Of a stretch of 37,419 nucleotides of DNA, positions 7,923 to 17,806 are shown one piece after another (positions within the stretch are counted from its first letter, which is position 1; every line of letters starts with the position of its first letter). The notes beneath the pieces are model-generated. The model was not told the origin of the DNA and ran no database searches. It saw only the letters and a list, made by a program, of their open reading frames with translations. The position numbers and the translations under genes were made by a program. This DNA comes from Chara braunii (Eukaryota > Streptophyta > Charophyceae > Charales > Characeae). The stretch spans positions 2,242,238 to 2,279,656 of the forward strand of contig BFEA01000079.1 in the NCBI GenBank assembly GCA_003427395.1, read 5' to 3'.

Positions 7923-9748
7923 GCGAGAAAGCTCGGTCAGTGTCCGTCTTGATCACACAAGAAGAAGAAGTGTATTATAAAGAAGAAAGAGAATGGATCA
8001 GGATGAGGAAGGAAGAGAGTGCGAAGGCGCCATGTCGATTGACGGAGGAGAGGATGAAGAATATGATCATTGGAGAGGAAGGGTCTCTTACTGAGAAGGA
8101 GGTGGACTTCCTTGTCAGCGTCATGAAGAAAACCCATCTGGCTTATGCCTTCGATGATGATGAGCGAGGGAGTCTTGACGTTGACCTGATTTCAATGATC
8201 AGGATTCATACGGTACCTCACGAGCCGTGGAACATACGAGGCCCGCGTTATCCGAATCCGGATGATCATCGTAGAGTTGTCGAATATTTGGACGGAGAAA
8301 TTCGGACAAAGGTCGAAGATTACTCGTATGGACCATATGCGTCCCCTTGGTTTTGTTTCATCAAGCCAAATGACGTATTGCGATGGGTGCAGAATTTGCA
8401 GAAGCTGAACTCAGTGACAGTTCGGGATGCCGGAGGACTTCCACATGCCGATCAACTGTCTGAGTCATGCGCAGGCAGACCTATCATCACTCTCATTGAT
8501 TTGTACTCAGGATATGATCAATTCCTTCTCTACACGGCAGACAGGCCGATGACGGCCATGCATACGCCGAGGGGATTAATTCATATGTGTGTGGCGCCTC
8601 AGGGATGGACGAACGCTGTAGCAATTGTTCAGAGATATATGATGAGGGTCATGCAGCCACTTTGTCCGGACGTGACCTCACCTTATATCGATGACTTGGC
8701 CATACCTGGGCCGCGCGTGAAGGATAAGACGGAGGTGCTGCCAGGCGTTCGAAAGTTTGTTTGGGAGCACGTTCGTAACGAGGAGAAGGTCTTGTCCAAG
8801 TTAAAGGAGTACAACCTCTCCGCCAGTGGTGTCAAATCTCGGCATTGTATGCGTGAGGCAACTATCTTGGGCTTCTTGTGCAATGAGAAGGGCCGTCGGC
8901 CAGATTCCAAGAAGAAAAACAAGATTCTGGAATGACCGACTCTGCTTAAGCCCATTACTGATGTGCGCAGTTTCTTGGGGACTTGCGGATTCTAACGTAT
9001 CTTCATTTGCAAGTTCGCAGTAAGGGTGGAGCACCTACGGAAGTTGGTGCGTAAAAATCAGGAATGGGAATGGGGTCCAAAGCAGCAGGCGGCAGTCGAC
9101 GACATCAAGGCACAGTTCCAAGAAGAAGGGTTGATCCTAGGGGTTCCGTACTTTGACAATGACCCGAATCGGCCCTTTGTGGTTGAAACGGATGCAGGCC
9201 CCACAACATTGGGTGGAGTCCTCATCCAAAAGGATAGAGAAGGGCGAGAAAGGTCATTCAGATTTGAAAGTCGAACGCTGAATAAGGCGGAACGGAAGTA
9301 TTCCCAATTTAAGAAGGAAACCCTTGCAGTGCTTCATTGCTTCAGGATCTTCCGAAACTACGTATTTGGAAGACGGTTCGTCCTGCGGGTTCATCCGACC
9401 GCCCTGGCGCAGTCGTGGAAGAATTATTCTCCCTCGGATCCAACTATTGCTCGATGGTTGATCTATATCTGGATGTTCGATTTCGAGATCGAGCGTATTG
9501 CGGGAACACAAAATCGAGCCGACGGATTGAGTCGGATCGAGTGGGACTCCTCGAGAGATCAGGTAAAAGACTCGGTCCCTGTGGATGGGTTTCTGGAGAC
9601 AGACGAGCAACAATTGAGTATCAGTAGTTGGGAATATATCACTAATGCTTCGTCCCGACCTGGGAAGTCGATCTAGAGTCCGCCGAGTTGTTATCAAAAG
9701 TGTTCAGAACTTGTGATGAGTGAGCCCTTTATTGAGGAGGATCCTTAG
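7901..9748 (+). pseudogene. pol: pol: reverse transcriptase and RNase H
   Basis: RT copies the element RNA and RNase H degrades the template. In this frame coding similarity starts at KYKRVGEKARSV (about 7907), upstream of the GTG at 7940. RT motifs in order are RWVQNLQKLN, LIDLYSGYD (catalytic Asp codon at 8498), PQGWTNAVA and YIDDL (8684-8698, both catalytic Asp present). The RT/connection region is broken by TGA at 8933-8935 and TAA at 8993-8995, both at expected Trp positions. RNase H follows in the same frame: ETDAGP (Asp at 9191), SRTLNKAERKYSQFKKE, and GTQNRADGLSR. Further in-frame stops are TAG 9674-9676 and TAG 9746-9748. Catalytic residues survive but the polyprotein does not. Confidence 0.85.
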
Positions 9749-11256
9749 AGCGAACTGTCTGCTGAGCAGATGATGGGGTTGGAGCTGTCTGACCCAGTAC
9801 GACATTCGGAAGAGCCTCTTACGATTGAAGGAGGACATGAGCAAGGCGACGAAGTCCTCAGGACCTCTGGAGGAATGGTATTCCTTGTTAATGCGTTGAT
9901 ACAAGAAGATCGCGGCAAGTTAATGTTGGAAGAAGTGGAAGGTAGTGAGATCAAAGAAGCCTTTCGTGAGGAGGAATATGATGGGACTTATAAGAAGATT
10001 GGGCTTTGGTTGAATGGGGACATGAATGAGGCAGAGATAGAGCCAGAAATAAGAAAAAAGGCAAAGGGTTTTGTCGTTCGACAGGGGCATCTCTTCAAAA
10101 AATCTGACGATGGTACGCCTAAGAGAGTGGTGTGTGGGGTTCCCAGACAGTTGGATGTGATTGCAGCCCTACATGATGGAGTGGCAGGTGGACATCGATC
10201 TGCACAAGTGACCTTGAGAAAGATCCAACATCTCTATTTTTGGGAGGTATGGGTAAGATGGTGGCAGAGTTCTGCAACTCGTGCGTCCCCTGTCAGAAAC
10301 GTTCGAATCTCCGCTATGTTGAGCCACTTAATCCACGATATGTGGTTGAGCCAGGAGCGGTTGTGCACCTCGACCTGGTCGTTATACCACCCGGACTTAA
10401 TGGGTACAGGTACATATTTGATGCGAGAGACAAAATTACCGGGTTTGTTGATGGGCGTGCAATCCGTGAGCGAACCGGAAAAATTTTGGCAGAATGTATC
10501 GAAAAGTTTTACCTTCGGTACCCATTTGTTCGGGAATTTGTGATGGATCGAGGAGGTGAATTTCGGGCGAAAGAAGTTCAGGCTCTGCTGAGGAAGCTGG
10601 GAGTGAACTATAGTTATACCACTAGAGCGGGTGCTCCGGTCGAACGTGGGCATGCCACCTTGACCAATTGGCTAGCTAAATGGTGTGATGGCAAGCCATC
10701 AACATGGCCCGTCTATCTCAGAGCTGCTATATTTGTTGAAAATATAACCGTAAAACGGACTACGGGATATGCTCCGGTTACGTTATGGTTTGGACGACAT
10801 GCTACATTTCCAATCGAGAGTTTCCTGACCACATGGCAAAAACAGGATATGAAGGCTATGCTTTCTACAGAAGAGTTGCTAGACTTGAGGGCCAGACAAA
10901 TACAGGCGACTGAGGAAAAAGTTGTAGAGGCTGCTGCTTCAACTGCGGACAGCAGACGGGCGGACAAAGTTAGATGGGATAAGCAACCCCGTGTTAGAAA
11001 GGAGTCGTTGGAAGTTGGGGATATTGTCATCCTCTATGACTCTTCTCTTGAAAAGCAGTGGTCGAGAAAATAAGATAATCGATGGATGGGACCATATTGT
11101 ATCATTAAGAAAACAGAGCACGGAGCATACGAGATTGAGGAGATGGATGGAGCACGTGGGCGAGATTGGGTTTCAAGCTTACGCTTGAAGAAGTTTGTTC
11201 ATAGGGGCTTAGATAATGTCTTACTTTTTTTATCAGACATTGATACCATTAGCTAA
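9749..11256 (+). pseudogene. pol: pol: integrase
   Basis: Integrase inserts the cDNA into the genome. The N-terminal zinc finger is split by a frameshift. The His pair (HDGVAGGH, 10172-10195) is in the RT frame, and the Cys pair (CVPC, 10282-10293) is in the -1 frame used by the rest of the domain (10240 onward). The catalytic core has Asp in VVHLDLV (10372), Asp in MDRGGEF (10546) and Glu in PVERGH (10642). The last two are separated by 31 residues instead of the usual 35; the minus-strand copy keeps 35, so about four residues are missing just before the catalytic Glu. The C-terminal region has VGDIVILYDSSLEKQW, a TAA at 11071-11073, then MGPYCIIKKTEHGAYEI and LKKF in the same frame to 11256. 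A linker with no recognised domain occupies 9749-10050. Confidence 0.85.
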
Positions 11257-12070
11257 TTTGATTTTATGATTAAGTATTTGTAAGATATATTTTCCATGCA
11301 ATGGACAGATACATATGGACTTGTAATGAATTACTTGTTGATGTCATTTTTGTCATTATTCTTCGTTCTTGAGCAAGATAATTGATGTGCATAATAATTT
11401 TTTCAAGTCTTGCAAAGATGATTCTCTGAGCATACATCTCTTTTATTTCTTATGTGGAATGAGTTTTGCTTGTGAGGGATTGATTTGAATCATTTGTGCA
11501 AAGTCATGACTTAATGTGTAAAATGTGTATAAAATTTTGGAACATGTGACTTCCTGAACGATAAGTATTCGTTCTGTAGGCACATGGTTTAATAAATATA
11601 ATAAGTTTATATGTAATACCTAGTCCTTATTGTGTCTTGATATTCCTGAAAGATGTGAGCCTTGTAGGTGGTAGTGAGGCTCGTGCCGGAACTTGGTTCC
11701 TGGTCTACAACGAGATGATGTCATTTTTCTTGAAAGAGGGCGATGACTATACTATCTCCGAAAAGAAGGATGGTGTCGTAATCCTGTTGACACCTCACCT
11801 ATGGTGGGGAGCGATTGCTGCTTATCACAGGGGTGGGGTTGGTCGTCCATCCTTGTGATATGCAGGATCGCCGCGTCCTTATGATCCTCGTCTGACCAAC
11901 TTGGACTATAGGGATGGGGTTGTCTCGCCCTGTAGACGTGACATTGATAGGGTTGCAATACTGGAATCGGAGGGAATGTGGTGAGGCTCGAATCTAAAGC
12001 GGGGCTTGATGTCGAGATGTTATCCTTTGTGGAGGATTACACCACTCCTCGACGCAGTCACATAGAGTTT
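11257..12070 (+). other. Non-coding region after integrase with a module shared by both families
   Basis: 11257-11640 is AT-rich with no gene. From about 11640 to 12065 the sequence matches, with many substitutions, the minus strand of about 21095-20645. Shared landmarks are GAGGCTCGTGCCGGAACT, then GGTGAGGCTCGAAT, a purine-rich AAAGCGGGG, and GAGGATTACACCAC. In the other family the module lies between the PBS and gag. The purine tract at about 11996-12004 could be a polypurine tract, and TGTCGAG at 12010 mirrors the LTR end CTCGACA, so an LTR could begin here (see also 13906). No frame is convincingly coding. Confidence 0.5.
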
Positions 12071-12331
12071 GGGATATTAGGACATAATAATCCTAGGTAT
12101 TTGTAAAGTTGCACAATCGGATGGGTTATGGAACTCATGTAAAGGACTTAAATAAAAGGTTCTTGTATTGAATGGCTAGTTCAGATCATGTCTGAATGAT
12201 TATCATAGGTTGGGTTATGGAGGCCTGTCAGGGGTTATTCCTGGCTCATTCTGGGAACTAGCTGAAGGTTAATACGGGACTTCCAGAAGGGATGGTGGAA
12301 AGCCGGAGCCTTGCTATTATCATCCTCGACA

Positions 12332-12403
12332 ACCGTGACTGTAGTATAGTACGAGTATCCTTGTGTTACGTGGGAGGTCCAGGTTAAACTCCTGGCGGCA
12401 CGT
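12332..12403 (+). other. tRNA-Asp-like sequence, unit 1
   Basis: GTAGTATAGTACGAGTATCC at 12341-12360 closely resembles the D-arm region of plant tRNA-Asp. A degenerate anticodon region follows, then a T-arm-like hairpin, CCAGG-TTAAACT-CCTGG (12379-12395), with the canonical 5-bp stem and 7-nt loop. The length of 72 nt is that of a tRNA. The acceptor arms pair poorly and the anticodon position reads GTT rather than GTC. It is therefore a tRNA-derived relic, not a working tRNA gene. Of note, tRNA-Asp is also the primer used by the flanking elements. Confidence 0.55.
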
Positions 12404-12475
12404 GAGTGTGTTGAGGTGTTGTGGATGCATCCCCATGGACATGAGAGACCCGGGTTAAATTCCCGGCGGTGATGG
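12403..12475 (+). other. tRNA-like sequence, unit 2 (tandem to unit 1)
   Basis: A second T-arm-like hairpin, CCGGG-TTAAATT-CCCGG (12450-12466), lies exactly 71 bp after the first and is preceded by GAGAGACC. The stem matches the tRNA T-stem seen in tRNA-Asp, -Glu and -Gly. The 5' half is less tRNA-like than in unit 1. Tandem spacing at tRNA length suggests duplication of one tRNA-derived unit. Confidence 0.4.
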
Positions 12476-12560
12476 TTGCTTGCCAGATGATTAAAATAAT
12501 GTTTTCCAACCAAGTGAATTTTGTTAGCCAAAACCTTGAAAACTAAGTCCTTTGAATTTT

Positions 12561-12761
12561 GGGCTTCTAGGGGCTGAATCGGGGCCTGAGTCTCAAAATT
12601 TTGGGCTTTCAGGGGATGAATCCGGTACCCAACCGATGAATGCAGAATGATTGTAAATTTTGGGCTTCCAGCGGCTGAATCTGGGCCTGAGTTTCAAAAT
12701 TTTGGGCTTTCAGGGGCTGAATCTGGTACTAATCCGATGAGTGCAGAATGATGGTGAACTT
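12561..12761 (+). repeat. 101-bp tandem repeat, two units with internal half-repeats
   Basis: Unit 1 is 12561-12661 and unit 2 starts at 12662. Each unit contains two related halves that begin TTTTGGGCTT and carry AGGGGCTGAATC. A further half-unit trails off after 12761. There is no coding potential. 12762-13200 holds only scattered short inverted repeats. Confidence 0.85.
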
Positions 12762-13238
12762 TGGCTTCGAGGGCATCACTCGTTTAATAGTAAGGGGTCC
12801 GTTTTTTCGGATATCCCCTGTTATAGTATCTAGGATTTTATTAAGATTAAAGGATACTAAGGGAAGTATCTGCAAGATTTAATATTAAGAGCACCGACCA
12901 CGTGAACGACATGGAAGTCGTTCAATGGGGCCCGAGAATGCTGTCGGGGCAGAAAACTTGACAAGGGTATCTGCCCGTGTTTTTCAACGTCGGACGCTGT
13001 CTGACGTTTTCACTTAATTAAAAGACTTGATGAGATTGACGTTGCCAGAGTTTATCCAGACCAGCGCTATGACTGAAAGACTTGAACCTTTTTGAACCTG
13101 ACGTCGTCGACGCAAGACGGCATCGACGTCCATATGAGATAACGGGGGCCGGTACTGTTGTCCGCGGGTTCGACAAGGCCGCAATAGTGTGCGGTCATGA
13201 GAAAACTAAAGTTAAAACTTAGTCTACCTATAATAAGG

Positions 13239-13262
13239 TCGCGCGACTTAACAGTCGCGCGA
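13239..13262. other. Perfect 9-bp hairpin
   Basis: TCGCGCGAC (13239-13247) pairs with GTCGCGCGA (13254-13262) around TTAACA. The CGCG-rich arm sequence returns in the outer stem of the structure at 13660-13719. Between here and 13518 the sequence is GC-rich and unassigned. Confidence 0.55.
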
Positions 13263-13518
13263 TTCAGGGCCTAAACGGGCCAAAAAGGGGTCGCAGCGGT
13301 AAGGTTGGACGGCGGCGTGCAGGAACGGTTTAGGGTCCATAGGGCTTTTGCGCCAAGGACCAAGGTCGAAGGCGTCGGGGCCAGCCAGGTAGGGCAGCCG
13401 TCAAGGCTGTCGGCTGTCGACCCCGCCGGCTAGCCACGGCAGCAAGCCGGCTTAGCAGGCATAGCCTGCTAGGCACCGGAGGGAGGCCTGCTGGGCACTA
13501 GAAGCCGTTCATATAGAA

Positions 13519-13792
13519 GGGCTGCTCCTTCCATGATGTGAGAAGGAGCTAGCCCAGTAGGTACCGCCACCAGACTATTGCCCTGCAGACATGGGGATCG
13601 AGCCCGACTGACCGTACTATAGGGCTAGCTCCGTTTGGAGCAGCCGTGACTAGACAAGGGGCGCGACCGATTTTCGGTCGTGCGATCTTCGAGATCGCAC
13701 CGCTGAAATCAGTCGCGCCGGGGTGAAATGGCCCTGCGCAAGGATGACACGCATAAATCGAGAAATGGTCCGAATTTGTTTTTTCTTCTTCG

Positions 13793-13834
<42 letters not shown>
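13519..13834 (+). mobile_element. SINE-like structured unit with A42 tail
   Basis: TAGCCCAGTAG (13550-13560) fits the Pol III A-box consensus TRGYNNANNNG. GGATCGAGCC (13595-13604) fits the B box with one change, 45 bp downstream, as in tRNA-derived SINE heads. A hairpin (GCTCCTTC 13524-13531 with GAAGGAGC 13542-13549) and a second GCTCC/GGAGC hairpin (about 13628-13642) flank the boxes. Next is a three-part fold at 13660-13719: an outer GGCGCG/CGCGCC stem enclosing two adjacent hairpins. The unit ends in 42 A residues (13793-13834). No target-site duplication could be identified, so the exact start is uncertain and the SINE call is inference. Confidence 0.4.
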
Positions 13835-13836
<2 letters not shown>

Positions 13837-13842
13837 CAAAAA

Positions 13843-14003
13843 CTTACCTGTTCTGTAGCTAGATGCGTAAGCATCCAGGTACGGGTGTGATGGAGACAGC
13901 TACAATGTCGAGGTAAGTCGGGTCCCTTCTCTTTTTTTGGTTTTCCTTCTTTCTTTTGTGCCACGACGTGACGCGACCGTTGGCATAAGCCAACGAGAGG
14001 GGG

Positions 14004-14057
<54 letters not shown>
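13843..14057 (+). other. Second hairpin-plus-poly(A) unit running into the gap
   Basis: TGTAGCT (13854-13860) pairs with AGCTACA (13898-13904), enclosing GATGC-GTAA-GCATC (13862-13875). A further hairpin CGTTGGC-ATAA-GCCAACG lies at 13979-13996, directly before AGAGGGGG and 54 A residues (14004-14057). TGTCGAG at 13906 is another possible LTR start, because it mirrors the LTR end CTCGACA. A 5' splice-like GAG|GTAAGT is at 13911-13917. Confidence 0.35.
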
Positions 14058-14161
14058 NNNNNNNNNNNNNNNNNNNNNNNNNNNNNNNNNNNNNNNNNNN
14101 NNNNNNNNNNNNNNNNNNNNNNNNNNNNNNNNNNNNNNNNNNNNNNNNNNNNNNNNNNNNN
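14058..14161. other. Assembly gap (104 N)
   Basis: The run of N directly abuts a 54-base A tract, so the gap is probably caused by the homopolymer. True length is unknown. Open frames drawn across it are meaningless. 14162-14389 is T-rich low-complexity sequence with no gene. Confidence 0.98.
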
Positions 14162-14389
14162 CGAAAAGTAACGGGCGCCCGTTTTTTGGGCAGCCCCTTC
14201 AGATCGAGGTAGGTTTCGTTTTTTTTTTTTTCTTTTCTTTTGATTTTCTTCCTTATTAGATCTTGCTTAGATTTGATTTTTTTTATTTTTTATTTCTTCC
14301 TTTTTAGATCTGGGTTAGATTTTCTCTTTTTTTTTTGTCTTCTTTTTTCTTCTCTCTCGAGGTACCCGTTCGTTTCAAACGAACGGGCA

Positions 14390-14635
14390 GATAGGACTGT
14401 GCCCGACTGTTCGTCAGGCTTCCACCGACTATCAGGGGGCGTTGCCCCAGCAGCCCATCTAAGGATGGGCGAATGTACTTGCCGCCTACGGGCGGCTACA
14501 TGCAGAGTAGAAGGGGGGAGTGGCTGACACGACTGTGCCCGACTGTTTCGTCGGACTTCCACCGACTCATCAGGAGGTTGGACCTCGACAGTCTGCCCGA
14601 GGGCAACGAATGTGCCGCTGTAGGCGGCCAGGTTC

Positions 14636-14636
<1 letters not shown>
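14390..14636 (+). repeat. 136-bp tandem duplication at the left of LTR-A2
   Basis: The segment beginning ACTGTGCCCGACTGTT at 14396 recurs at 14532 with many substitutions, including CTTCCACCGACT and the GCCGCC-TAGGCGGC part. The second unit is the one that matches window positions 1-131, so the window opens inside this repeat in LTR-A1. Confidence 0.7.

Positions 14637-14717
<81 letters not shown>
14637..14717. repeat. (GATA)n-(GA)n microsatellite
   Basis: About 11 GATA units pass directly into about 19 GA units. The same site in LTR-A1 has GA only. Confidence 0.95.
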
Positions 14718-14720
<3 letters not shown>

Positions 14721-14826
14721 CCAAGTACCTGCGCCCGTTGGGTTTTAAAAACGGGCTGTAGTGTTCACCTGCGCACCCGAACCTGACGCCGAGAGCGTCC
14801 GGGTACGGACGCGAGGAAAAGGGGGA

Positions 14827-14861
<35 letters not shown>

Positions 14862-15295
14862 ACTCTGTGAAATGACTTGAAAAGGGGGGGGGATGTGCTC
14901 GTTCGTTTTCGAACGACGAGCTGCCACTGTTGTAAAAAAAAACAAAAAAAAACACAAAGAAAAAAAAAGGGGGAGAAGTTGGGAAAAAAAAAAAAAAAAA
15001 AACGGCCGCAGATCTAACCGCGGCCTCGGTCCAGATGCAAGTTTAGAAGCATCTGGACTGTGAGTAGACTGCAGACTGTTGGGTTCAATAGTCTGCTTGA
15101 AAATGGCTGAGTACAGCCATTTGTGTACTGCGTTTGGCCGCGGGTGAAGGCCAGATGCATTGTCAAGGGTCAGAACTTGGTTCCCCTAGGGGAACATCAA
15201 ATTCCTCGGCCCTTGATCACGAGTTTGATCAAGGGCCAGGCTCTATTCCGGGATTTGGCTGGGGGCAAAGCAGCTGCCCTCAACCTTCAGCCAGC

Positions 15296-15303
15296 TATAA
15301 AAG
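15296..15303 (+). promoter_or_regulatory. TATA box of LTR-A2
   Basis: TATAAAAG, identical to LTR-A1. The same four dyad symmetries precede it (about 15071-15233); here the last is a 12-bp stem (GGCCCTTGATCA with TGATCAAGGGCC). The second hairpin keeps its stem, and the first has one mismatch. Confidence 0.6.
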
Positions 15304-15411
15304 CTAGCCTGCCACCCAGCAGCCTCACACTTGTGGCAATGCTGCTGGGGCATTATACTTGAGTAGATGCTGGCTGGCTGGCTGCTGGTATGACGAGGCG
15401 AAGTGCTGGAG

Positions 15412-15603
15412 GTCTGCAGAAGCACTTGGAGGAAGGAGGAGACAGCCATAGCCAAAGGTTGGGGGCTTCTTGCCCCACCTTCTGTGCTGTGCTGCAGGCT
15501 GTGGGGNGTCTGCAGAAGCACTTGGAGGAAGGAGGAGACAGCCATAGCCAAAGGTTGGGGGCTTCTTGCCCCACCTTCTGTGCTGTGCTGCAGGCTGTGG
15601 GGA
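15412..15603 (+). repeat. 96-bp tandem duplication specific to LTR-A2
   Basis: The segment starting GTCTGCAGAAGC at 15412 is repeated from 15508 without visible change, and a single N (15507) sits at the junction. LTR-A1 has one copy (from 867). The perfect identity and the N at the join make an assembly artefact as likely as a recent duplication. Confidence 0.85.
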
Positions 15604-15647
15604 AGNCGTAGCCTTGAGGTTGCTGCTGGTTTTCTAGGGTGGTGCNG

Positions 15648-15863
15648 CGGGAGCGCTGCCGCAATTGTGCNGCGGCAGCGCCGGTTCTCTTGGCGNTGCG
15701 GCGGAAGCGCTGNCGAATTCTTGCAGCGGCAGCACCTGTTCTCTTGGCGGTANGGCAGAAGCGCTGCCGAAATTGTATGACGGCAGCGCCGGTTTTCTTG
15801 GCNNTACGACNGAAGCNCTGCCGGATTCTNGCGGCGGCANCACCGGGTTCCTTGACGGTACNG
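15648..15863 (+). repeat. 54-bp tandem repeat, four units (LTR-A2)
   Basis: This is the same repeat as at 1003-1218, with N at corresponding positions plus a few extra ones. Confidence 0.9.
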
Positions 15864-17285
15864 CCGAGGTGGAAGTGCACCTTGGGANAGGAAGAGTGTG
15901 GTGATCGTTTTGTTGAGGACGTTGCANCATGTGNCACTTNAGGGAATGGTCAAGGCCGTAACTATTTTTTTTGCGGCACGCTGAACGAGCGGGGACTGGA
16001 TCCAGGACCACTAAGTATTGCGGCANGCAGGTGATAACCTGNCTTGGTACTTGGTGGGTTGAGTTGGCGCTGTTCTTAGTGAGAGTTGTGACATTGAGGC
16101 TGTGGGATTTAGNAGTGGGATACTCTCCTCATCGGCGAGCCCACTTTTGTGTTGGTGAGCAGCGTCTAAGTCAGTGTTGGTGCCTGAAGGAAGGGGCGGC
16201 TTATCTTTGTGAGCAACAGAGCTTTTCTTGAGAAAATACTTGGCTTTCTTGAGTGAGCCTTCACAAAATTCACTCAAGGTCAGTGCGACTCAGCTCCTTT
16301 GCACACCCGCGTGAACCCACACCCTGCATGACCTCGCTTTGAATTCAGGGGAAAGGGTANAGTGAGAGTGTGATGTCATGCGTGTGGAGAAAGGGCTGAC
16401 TTGTTTAAGGGATGGATGAATCTCTTGATTGTTTCTTTTCTTGGTTGTGCAGGTAGGTTGGGGGATGCATGTGAGGAGGGATCAGCATTGTTTGCTCGAG
16501 ATAATAATGGGGATGCTTACCTCTCCCCCACTCAACCTGAATGCATGTGACGGAAAAGAGGAGGAACAGAAATAATAACGAGAGTGCGAACGGATGGGTG
16601 CCGGAAGAACAAAGGCCGTGGGAAAATTAAAAGAAGAGAAGACAAGGGCGCACCTTAGTATCTTCCCAAGGACTTCCCCATTCTATCCCGAACGACCATT
16701 ATCCTTCTATGCCCGGCTAAAAATATTTTACTTCTTTCTCTTCTTAATTCGTCTAAGTCGACCCTTAGCCGGGAGGGCATAGAGCGGTCGTCTGTACCTA
16801 GGGTCTAGGCTTCCTCTCTCTAGGAGGTATCTGAGGCGGGGGTTCGTTGCCTTAGGGGCCGGTCCTGTTATCGACTCGGAGCGGACCGCTTATGCGGGGG
16901 GATACCATGCTGTTGCGGTGGAGCCAGCCCAACTTCTGAGTCCTGAACAATGTGTTCGGGCGAGGGGGAGGGGTATTCCAAACCACTTCCTAGAGAGTAG
17001 GGTGTCTTGAAGCTAGGGGCAGTCGCCTCCTCGTGCTTCAGAGAAAGGGGAGGCTGAATCTAGTACCCGGCTGGGTGGCCGCTTTAGGAGCCACCTATGT
17101 GTGGGAGGGCTGGCGCCACAAGAGGCCCAGCCCGTGATTCAACTAGTGTTAAAAAAGTGCAAATAGGCACTACTTCGCGGACGGACCGTGACACAAGAAT
17201 CACGGCCCGAAAAGGGAAGTGAAGATTGAACATAGAAGTGGGTATATCTGAGTTATTTTAACAAAGTTACCGCTTCGTTGTCTAG

Positions 17286-17789
17286 ATGTTTGCGGAGACA
17301 GTGATTCTCCGATCGTTCGGCACACGCGAGGCAGCGGCTAATTGGTTAGCAATGCCGACACGATCCCGCGCCGGCATGACACGGAAAGGAAGGCTGGTGT
17401 TCAACCCCCTACACGTTTACTCGGAATGGGACATGCCCCGATTCTGGGAAGGGAGCGCGAGGAAACCACCGCGGAGTTATATTTTCTTGGTCGAGCCAGA
17501 CCAACATATTAGTCGATATGACTTTGCGCCTCCTAATCCATCACGAGATTACGGAGACATGAACTTAGTTGTGGTTCACGAGGACTGTCCAGAAGTAGAA
17601 AACATTCATGAGGTTAGAGAGATGTTTCTCTATATTGTTTTCCATTTGAATGATTTGCAAGGTCCGTTCGGCTCCCTTCATCATGTGAGACGGGTCCGAG
17701 TGAATAGATTTAATATCATTCGCTCGGAATGTTTCGGCGTCACCGCGTTTTATGACGAGGCTTGTGAAATTTATGAGCGCCTCTTCTAA
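17286..17789 (+). CDS. LTR-embedded ORF1, second copy, 167 aa
   Basis: Identical to the frame at 2641-3144. The surrounding 16361-18380 is free of ambiguous bases here, while the LTR-A1 copy is N-free only from 2616 to 3736. Upstream, LTR-A2 resolves the N bases of LTR-A1 and confirms the hairpins and the TTGTCTAG before the ATG. Identity with copy 1 may reflect a shared consensus in the assembly rather than recent insertion. Confidence 0.5.
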   Translation: MFAETVILRSFGTREAAANWLAMPTRSRAGMTRKGRLVFNPLHVYSEWDMPRFWEGSARKPPRSYIFLVEPDQHISRYDFAPPNPSRDYGDMNLVVVHEDCPEVENIHEVREMFLYIVFHLNDLQGPFGSLHHVRRVRVNRFNIIRSECFGVTAFYDEACEIYERLF

Positions 17790-17806
17790 CAAGTGGCTTC
17801 TTCGGT

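Noticed and set aside
7902-7940. GTAAGT at 7905 and CAG at 7940 as an intron between protease and RT, as in Ogre elements
   Set aside because: The intron would be only 36 nt, and the supposed intron encodes the expected KYKRVGEKARSV in the RT frame. A small indel near 7890-7905 explains the frame change better.
12010-13912. A firm left boundary for LTR-A2 at 12010 or 13906
   Set aside because: Both carry TGTCGAG mirroring the LTR end, and only 12010 has a purine tract before it, but the left end of LTR-A1 is outside the window, so neither can be confirmed.
13937-14212. ORF crossing the A54 tract and gap
   Set aside because: It consists of poly-Lys and unknown residues across 104 N.
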